Source: Ktedonobacteraceae bacterium (GTDB lineage: Bacteria > Chloroflexota > Ktedonobacteria > Ktedonobacterales > Ktedonobacteraceae). Taken from it: a stretch of 28,900 bases of DNA. This document shows positions 8,034 to 15,304 of this stretch, piece after piece. The notes beneath the pieces were generated by a model. The model ran no database searches, had not been told where the DNA came from, and saw only the letters and a program-made list of their open reading frames with translations. The stretch covers positions 1 through 28,900 of the forward strand of contig JADBKA010000036.1 of NCBI GenBank assembly GCA_014896635.1, given 5' to 3'. The position numbers and the translations under genes are program-made. Numbering within the stretch: the stretch's first letter is position 1; each line of letters begins with the position of its first letter.

Positions 8034-9077
8034 TCATTGGCCGTGCTGCTCTTGCTTATGATTATGAGGATTTAAGCTGCAAGAGCTGCAACAACCCCCC
8101 TTACGGATACTACTCTTCCTGTTCTCTATAGCTTTCCCACCCTTTGTGGCAGTGGAGCCTGTACTCGCGGGAGTGCAGCCACTGGCAGTACAACTGCCAT
8201 CGCAATTGCCACCACACGCGCAATCCTTGCCACAGTTTCCATCCTGTTGCTTTTTAGGGAGCGTATCGACGGGGACCTGGATCGTGGCGCCGCTCTCCAG
8301 CATCACTTCGACCGAATTGCGAGGCACATTGATGGCTACCACCTTCCCTGTGCCGCTGGGAGTTTGCAGGAACGTCCCCACCTGGGGCATCTGTTGCTTT
8401 GCCTGAATGTAGTTCTCATTTTCGTAAGAGAGGCAACACATCAGGCGGCCACAGACGCCGGAAATTTTGGCAGGGTTGAGAGGAAGTCCCTGCTCCTTCG
8501 CCATTTTGATTGAGACAATGCCAAAATCGGTAATCCAGGAGCTGCAACAGAGCGTTTTCCCGCAAGGGCCGACACCACCTTGCAGCTTGGCCTGGTCCCG
8601 CGCTCCTATCTGGCGCAACTCGATGCGCGTGCGGAAAGTCGCGGCCAGGTCCCGCACCAGGGCGCGGAAATCGACACGTTCGTCTGCTGTAAAGTAGAAA
8701 GTCAGGCGGCTGCCATCGAAGGTATATTCAGCCTCGACCAGCTTCATGGGCAGTTTGTGCTGAATAACCCGCTCATGGCAGCGCGCCAGTGCATCTTTCT
8801 CCTTACTTTTGAAAGAGAGCATCATCCGCAATTCGTCTTCGCTCGCCAGGCGCAGCACTGGTTTCAGTGGATCGGTCAGGGCGCTTTCGGCAATCCGCTT
8901 TGGAGCAATAACCACGCGGCCCGCTTCCACACCGCGCACGGTCTCCACGATCACATACTGTCCCGTCCTGTACTCCTGGCCCAGCGGATCAAAATAATAG
9001 ATGCGACCCGCCGGGCGAAAACGAATGCCAACGATAATGACTGTTTTCTCTGTGTCTATGCCTGTCGCCAGTGACAT
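8034..9077 (-). CDS. ricT: PSP1-domain protein RicT/YaaT-like with Cys-rich tail
   Basis: The 347-residue protein opens with IVGIRFRPAGRIYYFDPLGQEYRTGQYVIVETVRGVEAGRVV and continues with the conserved GGVGPCGKTLCCSSW and ISGVCGRLMCCLSYENENY blocks, which identify the PSP1 family. In Bacillus subtilis the homologue YaaT (RicT) binds Fe-S clusters with RicA and RicF and acts in RNase Y-dependent mRNA maturation, competence and sporulation. The six core Cys are retained. The C-terminal 75 or so residues add a further nine Cys in GNCGKDCACGGNCDGSC-type spacing plus a His/Gln end, which the family does not need. No ricA or ricF homologue is visible here. The start at 9077 has AGAGAG 4 nt upstream. 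The gene lies 54 bp after the response regulator and 21 bp before the Band-7 gene. Confidence 0.85.
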   Translation of the reverse strand: MSLATGIDTEKTVIIVGIRFRPAGRIYYFDPLGQEYRTGQYVIVETVRGVEAGRVVIAPKRIAESALTDPLKPVLRLASEDELRMMLSFKSKEKDALARCHERVIQHKLPMKLVEAEYTFDGSRLTFYFTADERVDFRALVRDLAATFRTRIELRQIGARDQAKLQGGVGPCGKTLCCSSWITDFGIVSIKMAKEQGLPLNPAKISGVCGRLMCCLSYENENYIQAKQQMPQVGTFLQTPSGTGKVVAINVPRNSVEVMLESGATIQVPVDTLPKKQQDGNCGKDCACGGNCDGSCTASGCTPASTGSTATKGGKAIENRKSSIRKGGCCSSCSLNPHNHKQEQHGQ

Positions 9078-9117
9078 GAATCTCTCTATCTAAATGATCC
9101 AGTCCATTCACTCAATA

Positions 9118-9135
9118 GTAAGCGCATACGCTTAC
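9118..9135 (-). other. Perfect short inverted repeat at the response regulator stop codon
   Basis: GTAAGCG and CGCTTAC (7 bp each) flank a 4-nt loop, and the repeat includes the TAA stop of the ANTAR regulator gene. No T run follows, so it is more likely an RNA processing or stabilising hairpin than a terminator. Confidence 0.4.
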
Positions 9136-9704
9136 ATCTCGTTTGCCAGCAGAATCGCCTCTGCAATTTCGCGCATGGATTTGCGATTATTCATACTGGC
9201 CCGCTGAATCTTGCGGAAGGCTTCCTGTTCGCTCAATCCCTGCTTCTCCATCAGCAGGCCCTTTGCCCGTTCCACAACTTTGCGTGTCTCCAGTTGCTCG
9301 GCAAGCGAGTTCGCTTTCTCTTCCATCGCGCGAAACTCATTATAACGATCAAGCGCCACCTCAATCGCGGGCGCCACTTCGCTCTCCCGCAACGGCTTGA
9401 TGATGTAGCTTACTACACCGGCCTCTTTGGCCCGTTCTACTAATGGCAGATCCCCGAAGGCTGTGAGCAGCAACACTGGTGCAATTTTTTCTCGCGTGAG
9501 CGTTTCGGCGGCAGCAATGCCGTCCATGTCGGGCATACGAATATCCATGATCACCAGGTCCGGGCGCAGTTCGCGCGCCAGGTTGACGGCGCTGGCCCCA
9601 TCACCGGCTTCCCCCACCACCAGGTAGCCCTGGCCGGTCAAAACGTCTTTTAAATCCATGCGCTGGATGGCTTCATCGTCTGCAATAATGATACGTGTTG
9701 GCAT
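9132..9704 (-). CDS. ANTAR-domain response regulator (AmiR/NasR/PdtaR-like)
   Basis: The 190-residue protein has a receiver domain (1-120) with acidic pocket D9-D10, phosphoacceptor Asp54 in LVIMDIRMPDMDG, Thr81 and Lys103. A coiled region follows, then an ANTAR RNA-binding domain (about 128-186): LAEQLETRKVVERAKGLLMEKQGLSEQEAFRKIQRASMNNRKSMREIAEAIL. This matches the family consensus, including the helix around AKGLLM and the 'A...A..L...SMREIAEAIL' end. Phosphorylated ANTAR proteins bind paired RNA hairpins and prevent transcription termination. The partner kinase is usually a HisKA_2/HWE-type histidine kinase and is not in this window, so this is an orphan regulator whose RNA targets are unknown. 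GAGGT lies 6-7 nt before ATG 9704. A promoter at 9771-9799 is well placed. The downstream ricT and Band-7 genes probably share the transcript. Confidence 0.9.
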   Translation of the reverse strand: MPTRIIIADDEAIQRMDLKDVLTGQGYLVVGEAGDGASAVNLARELRPDLVIMDIRMPDMDGIAAAETLTREKIAPVLLLTAFGDLPLVERAKEAGVVSYIIKPLRESEVAPAIEVALDRYNEFRAMEEKANSLAEQLETRKVVERAKGLLMEKQGLSEQEAFRKIQRASMNNRKSMREIAEAILLANEM

Positions 9705-9770
9705 AGTGTTACCTCAAAGCCTCGGTCTCTTCAATATCGAAGAATAACAACCTCTTCTCATGTTAAGAAA

Positions 9771-9799
9771 AGTATAGCATACTCTCTATAAAGAGTCGA
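9771..9799 (-). promoter_or_regulatory. Candidate sigma-70 promoter of the ANTAR regulator operon
   Basis: On the minus strand TCGACT (9794-9799) and TATACT (9771-9776) are separated by 17 bp. A small inverted repeat ACTCT/AGAGT overlaps the spacer and could be an operator. Confidence 0.55.
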
Positions 9800-9865
9800 T
9801 AGGGGAAGAAAGATGAGGCGAAGAGATTGCTTCCCTTTCTTGCGCTCATGAAGTGCGACTCTCCT

Positions 9866-10939
9866 CTATGCCACGTGCGACAGGTTCATCTCTGCTTTCA
9901 TCAAAGATGCAATGACGTTCGTTTCGCTGACGATACGGGTGAGCTGGTCAGGGGTTATCGACTGCCTGCCATCGCTCAGCGCATTGTCGGGATCGGGATG
10001 AACTTCGATGATCAGCCCTTCCGCACCGGCGGCGATGCTGGCGCGCGACATCGTGGGGACCAGTTCGCGGCGTCCGGTGGCATGACTGGGATCGACGATG
10101 ATCGGGAGATGGGTGAGTTCGTGAATGAGAGGAACCGAGGTGAGGTCGAGCACGTTGCGGGTCTGGGGATCGTAGCTGCGGATGCCGCGCTCACAGAGGA
10201 TGACGTTGGGATTGCCTGAGGCGACAATGTATTCCGCAGCCAGCAACCACTCATCAATGGTGGCGGATAATCCCCGCTTGAGCAGCACCGGCAACTTGAG
10301 CCTGTGCCAGCCAACAGCGCGCAACAGCGAGAAATTCTGCATGTTACGGCTGCCGATCTGGAGTATATCGGCATGACGCGCAACGACGTCTACCATCTCC
10401 GGCTCCATCACTTCGGTAATCACCGGCAGACCTGTTTCTTCGCGCGCCTCCGCTAGCAGGCGCAGTCCTTCACTGCCCAGACCCTGGAACTGGTACGGCG
10501 AGGTACGCGGCTTGAAAGCTCCGCCACGCAGAATCTGCGCGCCCGCCGCTTTGACGGCTCTGGCCGTTGTCAATAACTGTTCGCGGCTCTCCACCGAGCA
10601 CGGGCCTGCTATGATGACCGGAGTTGCTGACTTGCTACCAACAGTGACCGGTGTGCAGCCGTGCGCTTCGCCAACGACGACGCTCGTATCTTCAGACTGG
10701 AAAGTGCGGCTGACAAGCTGGTACGGCGTTTTGATGTCGTGCAACTGCCCGACGGCTCGCTGCCGGCTCAGAGCAACACGGGCCTGCTCATCAAGCTGGC
10801 CGCTCTCCAGCGCGATCACTTCGCGCCCCCCCATGCTGGTCGTGGCTATCGGGCGCTGATTCCCCGAAATACGACATAACAGCGCCATTAATTGCGCTCG
10901 TTCTTCGCTGCTGGCCTGGTCGTTAATGCTGATGATCAT
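9866..10939 (-). CDS. aroF: 3-deoxy-7-phosphoheptulonate (DAHP) synthase, class I beta type
   Basis: From ATG 10939 the enzyme has 357 residues. It condenses phosphoenolpyruvate and erythrose 4-phosphate in the first step of the shikimate pathway. Residues 1-85 form the small ferredoxin-like regulatory domain seen in the Thermotoga/Bacillus-type enzymes. The barrel follows with [94 protein letters not shown] and [14 protein letters not shown], all hallmark motifs with the Cys, His, Glu and Asp metal ligands present. The open frame extends upstream to 11014, but ATG 10939 matches family length and follows AGAGG. The extended codons would also run through the attenuator. Expression is very likely controlled by the aromatic leader peptide and terminator upstream. 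No other shikimate gene is nearby. Confidence 0.95.
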   Translation of the reverse strand: MIISINDQASSEERAQLMALLCRISGNQRPIATTSMGGREVIALESGQLDEQARVALSRQRAVGQLHDIKTPYQLVSRTFQSEDTSVVVGEAHGCTPVTVGSKSATPVIIAGPCSVESREQLLTTARAVKAAGAQILRGGAFKPRTSPYQFQGLGSEGLRLLAEAREETGLPVITEVMEPEMVDVVARHADILQIGSRNMQNFSLLRAVGWHRLKLPVLLKRGLSATIDEWLLAAEYIVASGNPNVILCERGIRSYDPQTRNVLDLTSVPLIHELTHLPIIVDPSHATGRRELVPTMSRASIAAGAEGLIIEVHPDPDNALSDGRQSITPDQLTRIVSETNVIASLMKAEMNLSHVA

Positions 10940-10975
10940 GGTGACTGGTCCTCTTTCCCTGAAAATTTGAGAAAC

Positions 10976-11005
10976 AAAAAAGCAGAGGTTTTTCTTCCTC
11001 TGCTT
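10976..11005 (-). terminator. Attenuator terminator in the DAHP synthase leader
   Basis: On the minus strand a perfect 9-bp stem (AAGCAGAGG / CCTCTGCTT) with loop AAGAAAAA ends in TTTTTT. It lies 51 nt after the leader peptide stop and 37 nt before the DAHP synthase ATG, inside the transcribed leader. It is therefore positioned as an attenuator rather than an end-of-gene terminator. Confidence 0.88.
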
Positions 11006-11066
11006 CTCCAGCACGCTGGTGGCAACTTTTTTCGCTCAGCCCAAAAGGCCCACCATCATGCTGGAG
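11006..11066 (-). promoter_or_regulatory. Upstream leader hairpin overlapping the leader peptide stop codon
   Basis: On the minus strand CTCCAGCA (11059-11066) pairs with TGCTGGAG (11006-11013), and TGGTGG with CCACCA, giving a long stem with a 3x3 internal loop and a 27-nt apical loop. The 5' arm contains the end and stop codon of the leader peptide, so a ribosome there would block it. The 3' arm ends directly against the terminator stem. A competing pairing joins CTCAGCCC (11114-11121, codons 2-4) with GGGCTGAG (11035-11042). Confidence 0.6.
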
Positions 11067-11124
11067 GGCTAAACCAGTAATAAAAGTAGAAACTGGATTG
11101 TATGCTGTTATTCGGGCTGAGCAT
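11056..11124 (-). CDS. Aromatic leader peptide of the DAHP synthase attenuator
   Basis: A 22-residue ORF (ATG at 11124, TGA at 11056-11058) contains the run FYFYYWF at residues 12-18 (11071-11091): three Phe, three Tyr and one Trp codon in a row. It begins MLSPNNSIQSS and ends SPPA. It lies between a consensus promoter and an intrinsic terminator just upstream of DAHP synthase, the enzyme that feeds all three aromatic amino acids. By analogy with the trp and phe leader peptides of enteric bacteria, ribosome stalling at these codons would report low charged tRNA-Phe, -Tyr or -Trp and favour read-through. The ribosome-binding site is weak (AGGGA about 11 nt upstream). Which RNA pairing acts as antiterminator is not settled by eye. 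A chance occurrence of seven aromatic codons in this position is very unlikely. Confidence 0.88.
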   Translation of the reverse strand: MLSPNNSIQSSFYFYYWFSPPA

Positions 11125-11129
11125 AATTT

Positions 11130-11161
11130 TTTCAATCCCTGTCGGTTTCAATACCTGTCGG
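11130..11161 (-). repeat. Two tandem 16-bp repeats in the DAHP synthase 5' leader
   Basis: TTTCAATCCCTGTCGG and TTTCAATACCTGTCGG (plus-strand reading) stand head to tail and differ at one position. They lie between the predicted transcription start and the leader peptide start, so they could be a protein or RNA-binding site. The second ends just before the leader ORF. Confidence 0.6.
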
Positions 11162-11187
11162 GCTTTGCTACTTCAATCTCTATGGAG

Positions 11188-11217
11188 ATTATAACGGGTC
11201 GAGACAAACGCTGTCAA
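11188..11217 (-). promoter_or_regulatory. Consensus sigma-70 promoter of the DAHP synthase leader
   Basis: On the minus strand a perfect TTGACA (11212-11217) and a perfect TATAAT (11188-11193) are separated by 18 bp. Transcription would start near 11181, giving a leader of about 240 nt with the aromatic peptide and terminator. Confidence 0.85.
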
Positions 11218-11238
11218 GGGCAATAGTAGAGTTGTTGC

Positions 11239-11281
11239 AAATTGCTTTTTGTTCTCTGGAACGGAGAACAAAAAGCAATTT
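11239..11281. repeat. Perfect 18-bp AT-rich inverted repeat
   Basis: AAATTGCTTTTTGTTCTC (11239-11256) and its exact complement (11264-11281) flank a 7-nt loop. It sits between the GC-rich palindrome copy 2 and the DAHP synthase promoter. The T-rich stem could end transcription from the small TPR ORF, but no separate T run follows. Confidence 0.8.
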
Positions 11282-11283
11282 CT

Positions 11284-11331
11284 GTGGGGACACCCCACGC
11301 CCCGCCAGGGGGCTGGCGCCCCCTGGACCCC
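11284..11331 (-). repeat. GC-rich palindromic repeat copy 2
   Basis: On the minus strand the order is GGGGGTCCAG, a palindrome around GGGGGCGCCAGCCCCCTGG, then GCGTGGGGTGTCCCCAC. It begins at the stop codon of the small TPR ORF and is followed by the 18-bp AT-rich inverted repeat. Confidence 0.8.
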
Positions 11332-11332
11332 C

Positions 11333-11554
11333 TCATTCTCTGCCTTCTCTGGCGTAGGCTGCCGCCTTCTCAGGATCGCCCTGTTTGAGCGCGACAGTAT
11401 GCAGTACATTCAACAGGCGCGAGACGAGGTCATGATGCGCAATTTCACGTGCTGCTGCCAACCCATTGCGCAAATATGCCTCAGCCTGCCCGTACTCACC
11501 CTGCTGGAGCGCAGCACAGCCCAGATACAATAAGCAACGAGCAGCGGGGAGCAT
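11333..11554 (-). CDS. Small TPR-repeat ORF after hyuB
   Basis: The 73-residue product has the helix-turn-helix pattern of about 1.5 to 2 tetratricopeptide repeats: CLLYLGCAALQQGEYGQAEAYLRNGLAAAREI, then LVSRLLNVLHTVALKQGDPEKAAAYAREGRE. The ATG lies 5 nt after the hyuB stop codon, so translation may be coupled. An in-frame TGA stands immediately before the ATG, so this is not an open remnant running in from hyuB. TPR fragments like this are usually part of larger regulators, so a decayed gene end is a real alternative to a functional small protein. The stop codon touches a GC-rich repeat element, which could have truncated a longer gene. Confidence 0.45.
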   Translation of the reverse strand: MLPAARCLLYLGCAALQQGEYGQAEAYLRNGLAAAREIAHHDLVSRLLNVLHTVALKQGDPEKAAAYAREGRE

Positions 11555-11559
11555 TCACT

Positions 11560-13155
11560 CTACTCTATTGAGGGCCTGCCCCAGCCCCCGCCGCCCGGCG
11601 AGCAAACGATCAGGCGATCCCCCGATGCGGCGCGAAAATGCACCTTCCCCGGCAGGACGGTTTCTTTTCCTTCGTGAATCAGCCGGTTCTCGCCGCACAT
11701 CCCCGGCGCTCCTCCCTGCAATCCATACGGTGCGAAGCGCCGCCGCTCGGTCAGCAGCGTCACGTCCGCAGGCACCTCGAAGGCGATCTCGCGCAGCAGG
11801 CCATCGCCTCCTCGCGCGTTTCCGGCACCACCTGAGCCATCGCGCAACTGATAGCGAGTAATGCGCATGGGATAGGCATACTCAAAAGCTTCTACAGGCG
11901 TATTGAGCGTATTGCTCATGTGGGTATGCACGCCGGAAAGTCCATCGAGACCTGGACGCGCTCCCATGCCGCCGCCCATCGTTTCATAGTAGGCAAACGG
12001 CTGCTGCGTTCGTGGATCAATGCCCCCGGCAGTAATATTGTTCATCGTCCCCTGGCTGGCTGCTGGAATGATATCTGGAAGGGCTTCGGCCAGCGCGCCA
12101 AAGATGACATCGGTGATGCGCTGCGACGTCTCGACATTGCCTTGAGCAACACCGGCGGGCGGGCGCGCATTGACAACCGTGCCGCCGGGCGCGATGACTG
12201 TGATGGGCGCGAAGGTGCCATGATTCATGGGCGCATCGTCAGGCATGAGGCAGCGCACGACATAATAGGTGGCCGATTTGGTAACGGCTGCCACCGCATT
12301 GATGTTGCCGCGCACCTGCGGACTGCTACCCGAAAAATCTACGGTGATCTGGCAGCCACGTACAGTCACCGTTGCCGCGATAGTGACCGGTTCGCCGCTG
12401 ATGCCATCGTCGTCCAGCTTATCACTAAAATGATAGGTGCCATCAGGGATAGCCGCTATTGTCGCCTCTGTGATGCGTTTCGCGTATTCGATGAGAGCGT
12501 CAATATGTGCCTCCAGCGCGGTTACTCCCCATCGCTCTACCAGCTCCTGCATGCGCCTGGCTGCTGTGCGATTGGCAGCCACCTGGGCAGCGAGGTCGCC
12601 ACGACGCTCGTCGGGCGTGCGAATGTTGCGCAAGATCAGCGAGAGCAGCGGCTGGTTGGGCCGGCCTGCTTCCCATAATTTGATGGGGGGAATGATCACG
12701 CCCTCCTGGTAAATTTCGCTTGCCAGCGGCATTGACCCCGGCGACATGCCGCCGACATCGGCATGGTGAGCGCGGTTGGCGGCAAAACCGAGCAGGCGCA
12801 TCTCTCCTTCGATCTCGACATAGATCGGAGCGATCAGCGTGATATCCGGCAAGTGTGAGCCTCCCAGGAAAGGATCATTCAGGGCAATGATATCGCCAGG
12901 CGCAAAATGCTCAAAGGTCGTCAGTGCTGCCGCTACCGAATCGGGCATGGCGCCAAGATGCACCGGAATATGCGCGGCCTGCGCTACCAGGCGTCCATGC
13001 GCGTCAAAGAGCGCGCAGGAGAAGTCGCGCCGCTCCTTGATATTCGGCGAATAGCTGCTTAACATCAGTACCGTCCCCATCTCTTCAGCGATGGCGGTCA
13101 AAGCACTGCGAAAAATCTCCAGGCTGATCGGACTTACTACTGCCGCCTCAATCAT
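11560..13155 (-). CDS. hyuB: Hydantoinase B / oxoprolinase family subunit (HyuB)
   Basis: From ATG 13155 the protein has 531 residues. It begins [46 protein letters not shown], followed by [79 protein letters not shown] and [16 protein letters not shown]. These are the hallmark segments of HyuB/5-oxoprolinase B-domain proteins. With HyuA it forms an ATP-dependent amidohydrolase or carboxylase that opens cyclic amides (N-methylhydantoin, 5-oxoproline) or carboxylates ketones; the exact substrate is not deducible. The start codon lies inside the end of hyuA (8-nt overlap, 13148-13155), which makes coupled translation and a 1:1 complex likely. AGGAG lies 9 nt upstream. The frame opens earlier at 13206, but those codons do not look like the family. 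Confidence 0.9.
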   Translation of the reverse strand: MIEAAVVSPISLEIFRSALTAIAEEMGTVLMLSSYSPNIKERRDFSCALFDAHGRLVAQAAHIPVHLGAMPDSVAAALTTFEHFAPGDIIALNDPFLGGSHLPDITLIAPIYVEIEGEMRLLGFAANRAHHADVGGMSPGSMPLASEIYQEGVIIPPIKLWEAGRPNQPLLSLILRNIRTPDERRGDLAAQVAANRTAARRMQELVERWGVTALEAHIDALIEYAKRITEATIAAIPDGTYHFSDKLDDDGISGEPVTIAATVTVRGCQITVDFSGSSPQVRGNINAVAAVTKSATYYVVRCLMPDDAPMNHGTFAPITVIAPGGTVVNARPPAGVAQGNVETSQRITDVIFGALAEALPDIIPAASQGTMNNITAGGIDPRTQQPFAYYETMGGGMGARPGLDGLSGVHTHMSNTLNTPVEAFEYAYPMRITRYQLRDGSGGAGNARGGDGLLREIAFEVPADVTLLTERRRFAPYGLQGGAPGMCGENRLIHEGKETVLPGKVHFRAASGDRLIVCSPGGGGWGRPSIE

Positions 13156-15181
13156 AGACCTCGTCTCCTCTGCTCTGTTCAATGACAAGGTTGCCAACGC
13201 TATCAACCTGCGCCCACCAGCCGGGCGGCAGCACGGTCGTCGTGTCGTACTGGATGACGACAGCCGGTCCGCTCAGCACGGCTCCAGGCACGAGGGTTTT
13301 CCGCTCATAGATAGGCGCCTCGTAGGGAACGGCTCCGCCCGCGCCGGCAAAGTAGACGGTTCGTCGGTAAATAGGAGTTGCGCTCGCCTCTCTCGCCTCG
13401 CGCGTGATCTCCTTCCGCTCCAGCGCGGGCTTATCGGCCAGAGCGCGCGCTTTCAACCTGGCGTTGACCACCTGTACGCGCTCGTTCGGATCGTTGTAGC
13501 CAAAACGCTTCTCATGCGCGGCATGAAAATCGGCGACGGCCCGCGCAATATCGCCTTTGAAAGGAATCACCAGTTCATATGACTGCCCTACATAGCGCAG
13601 ATCCAGGTAATACTCGGTTATAATCTTTTCCGCCGCGATGCCCTCCTGCAAAAGATCACGGCGTCCCTGCTCCTCCAGTTGCGCCAGGACGGTTGCGATC
13701 AATTCGTCCTGGGCATGCTCAGCCGGGACCATGACTGTCCGCACGTAGTCTTTGAGCGTATCGGCCACCAGCATGCCGAGGGCAGAGAGTACGCCGGGGA
13801 CAGTTGGCACGAGCACACGCGGGATGCGCAGCGCCGCTGCCAGTTCGCAGGCGTGCAGCGGACCGGCCCCGCCAAAGGCCACCAGTGCGAAGTGACGCGG
13901 ATCGCTGCCGCGCTCTACTGAGATCACGCGAATGGCGGCCTCCATGTTCGCGTTCACTACTCGGATGATGCCAAGCGCTGCCTCTTCCGGCGAGGTGCCA
14001 AGTCGCGTGGCAATAGCTTCCACCGCCCGGCGCGCACGCTCTGTATCCAGGCTCATTGTACCACCGAGAAAGGCTTCAGGTATCAGTCGTCCCAGTACAA
14101 CATTGGCGTCGGTCACGGTAGCCTCCGTTCCGCCCAGGCCATAGGCTGCCGGTCCCGGACTGGCCCCGGCAGAAACCGGTCCAACACGCAGAGCGCCGCC
14201 GGCGTCGAACCAGGCGATGCTGCCGCCACCGGCGCCGACGGTGTGAATATCAATCATGGGCAACTTCGTAGGATAGCCGCCGATTTTGCCGTTTGTTGTC
14301 TCCGTGATGACGCCGTTACTGATCAGCGCCACATCGGTCGATGTGCCACCAATGTCAATGGTAATGGTGTGGTCAAAGCCGGAAGCTTCGGCCACAAACG
14401 CCGCGCCTACCACGCCGGCGGCGGGACCGGAGAGCAGAGTACGCGCTGCCTCGCGCCGCGCCATCTTGCTAGAAATTGATCCTCCGTTCGACTGCATAAT
14501 ACGCAGGGCCGTCTGCCGGGGCAACTCCGTTTCTAGTCGCGCGAGATAGCGGTCAATTAACGGCCCGACATAAGCGTTGAGCACAACCGTACTCGTGCGC
14601 TCATACTCGCGGAACTCCGGCAGCACTTCCGACGAAACCGAAGCATAAAAACCTGCTGCCCTGACCCGCTCTGCCACAACCCGCTCATGAGCAGGATTGG
14701 CGAAGCTGAAAAGCAGCGAAATCGCTACCGCTTCGACTCCTGCTGCGTGCAGTGCCGCCATAGCCGACTTGAGCGAATCTTCGTCAAGTGGCGTCATCAC
14801 CTCGCCACGCTCATTCAACCGCTCGACAATCTCCAGCCGCAGTGAGCGCGGCACCAGCGGGGGAACCTTCTGCACACGCAGGTCATAAAGCTTTGGCCGC
14901 GTCTGCCTGCCAATCTCCAGCACGTCCCGAAAGCCTGCCGTCGTGATCAGAGCAGTCGGCACTCCCTTACGTTCAAGCACTGCATTGGTTGCGACAGTCG
15001 AACCATGCACCAGCACGCTCAGATGTTCTGCTACTCCAAGCTGCGTTAATCCTTCCATAATGGCACGGGAAGGATCATCGGGTGTTGACAGCACCTTATG
15101 CACCCTGAGTTGTCCGTCCTGAAGGAGAACCATATCGGTAAAGGTGCCGCCAGTATCAATCCCGATCAACAGATCGACCAT
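13148..15181 (-). CDS. hyuA: Hydantoinase A / oxoprolinase family subunit (HyuA)
   Basis: From ATG 15181 the subunit has 677 residues. It opens LLIGIDTGGTFTDMVLL, the phosphate-binding loop of the ASKHA-fold hydantoinase A N-terminal domain, followed by LVHGSTVATNAVLERKG, TTAGFRDVLEIGRQTRP, RIMQSNGGSISS, TLLSGPAAGVVGAAFVAEASGFDHTITIDIGGTSTDVAL and FGGAGPLHACELA, all typical of HyuA/5-oxoprolinase A. The C-terminal part (FGYNDPNERVQVVNARLKA) is also conserved. It supplies the ATP-dependent half of the enzyme, with HyuB translated from the overlapping next gene. TAGGAG lies 7 nt before the ATG; an earlier start at 15217 has no such site. The upstream MFS gene in the same operon may import the substrate. 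Candidates include hydantoins, 5-oxoproline or aromatic ketones, all inferred. Confidence 0.92.
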   Translation of the reverse strand: MVDLLIGIDTGGTFTDMVLLQDGQLRVHKVLSTPDDPSRAIMEGLTQLGVAEHLSVLVHGSTVATNAVLERKGVPTALITTAGFRDVLEIGRQTRPKLYDLRVQKVPPLVPRSLRLEIVERLNERGEVMTPLDEDSLKSAMAALHAAGVEAVAISLLFSFANPAHERVVAERVRAAGFYASVSSEVLPEFREYERTSTVVLNAYVGPLIDRYLARLETELPRQTALRIMQSNGGSISSKMARREAARTLLSGPAAGVVGAAFVAEASGFDHTITIDIGGTSTDVALISNGVITETTNGKIGGYPTKLPMIDIHTVGAGGGSIAWFDAGGALRVGPVSAGASPGPAAYGLGGTEATVTDANVVLGRLIPEAFLGGTMSLDTERARRAVEAIATRLGTSPEEAALGIIRVVNANMEAAIRVISVERGSDPRHFALVAFGGAGPLHACELAAALRIPRVLVPTVPGVLSALGMLVADTLKDYVRTVMVPAEHAQDELIATVLAQLEEQGRRDLLQEGIAAEKIITEYYLDLRYVGQSYELVIPFKGDIARAVADFHAAHEKRFGYNDPNERVQVVNARLKARALADKPALERKEITREAREASATPIYRRTVYFAGAGGAVPYEAPIYERKTLVPGAVLSGPAVVIQYDTTTVLPPGWWAQVDSVGNLVIEQSRGDEVYD

Positions 15182-15215
15182 GAATTCACTCCTAACCGTT
15201 TTCCCGATGAGATCC

Positions 15216-15259
15216 ACAGGTCCAACAGGTCCACAGGTCCAACAGGTCCAACAAGTCCA
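15216..15259. repeat. Tandem array of about five ACAGGTCCA units
   Basis: Five 8-9-bp units (ACAGGTCCA, ACAGGTCC, ACAGGTCCA, ACAGGTCCA, ACAAGTCCA) stand head to tail in the 123-bp gap between the MFS gene and hyuA, running directly into a truncated GC-rich repeat. Confidence 0.85.
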
Positions 15260-15286
15260 GAGGGCCTGACGGCCCCCCTGGCGGGG
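15254..15286 (+). repeat. Truncated GC-rich palindromic repeat copy 3
   Basis: AGTCCAGAGGGCC, TGACG, then GGCCCCCCTGGCGGGG matches the first two thirds of the repeat family, but the GTTTGGGGTGTCCCC end is missing. It is fused to the ACAGGTCCA array. Confidence 0.65.
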
Positions 15287-15304
15287 TTCGAGGATACGTT
15301 TCGA

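Noticed and set aside
11130..11161. CRISPR-like repeat (TTTCAAT / ATTGAAAC motif)
   Set aside because: There are only two 16-bp copies with no spacers between them and no cas genes nearby, so it is a leader tandem repeat.
10976..11180. T-box riboswitch upstream of DAHP synthase
   Set aside because: No T-box core sequence or specifier stem is visible, and the aromatic leader ORF explains the layout better.
11920..12678. 252-codon plus-strand open frame inside hyuB
   Set aside because: It is antisense to conserved HyuB motifs and shows no domain signature.
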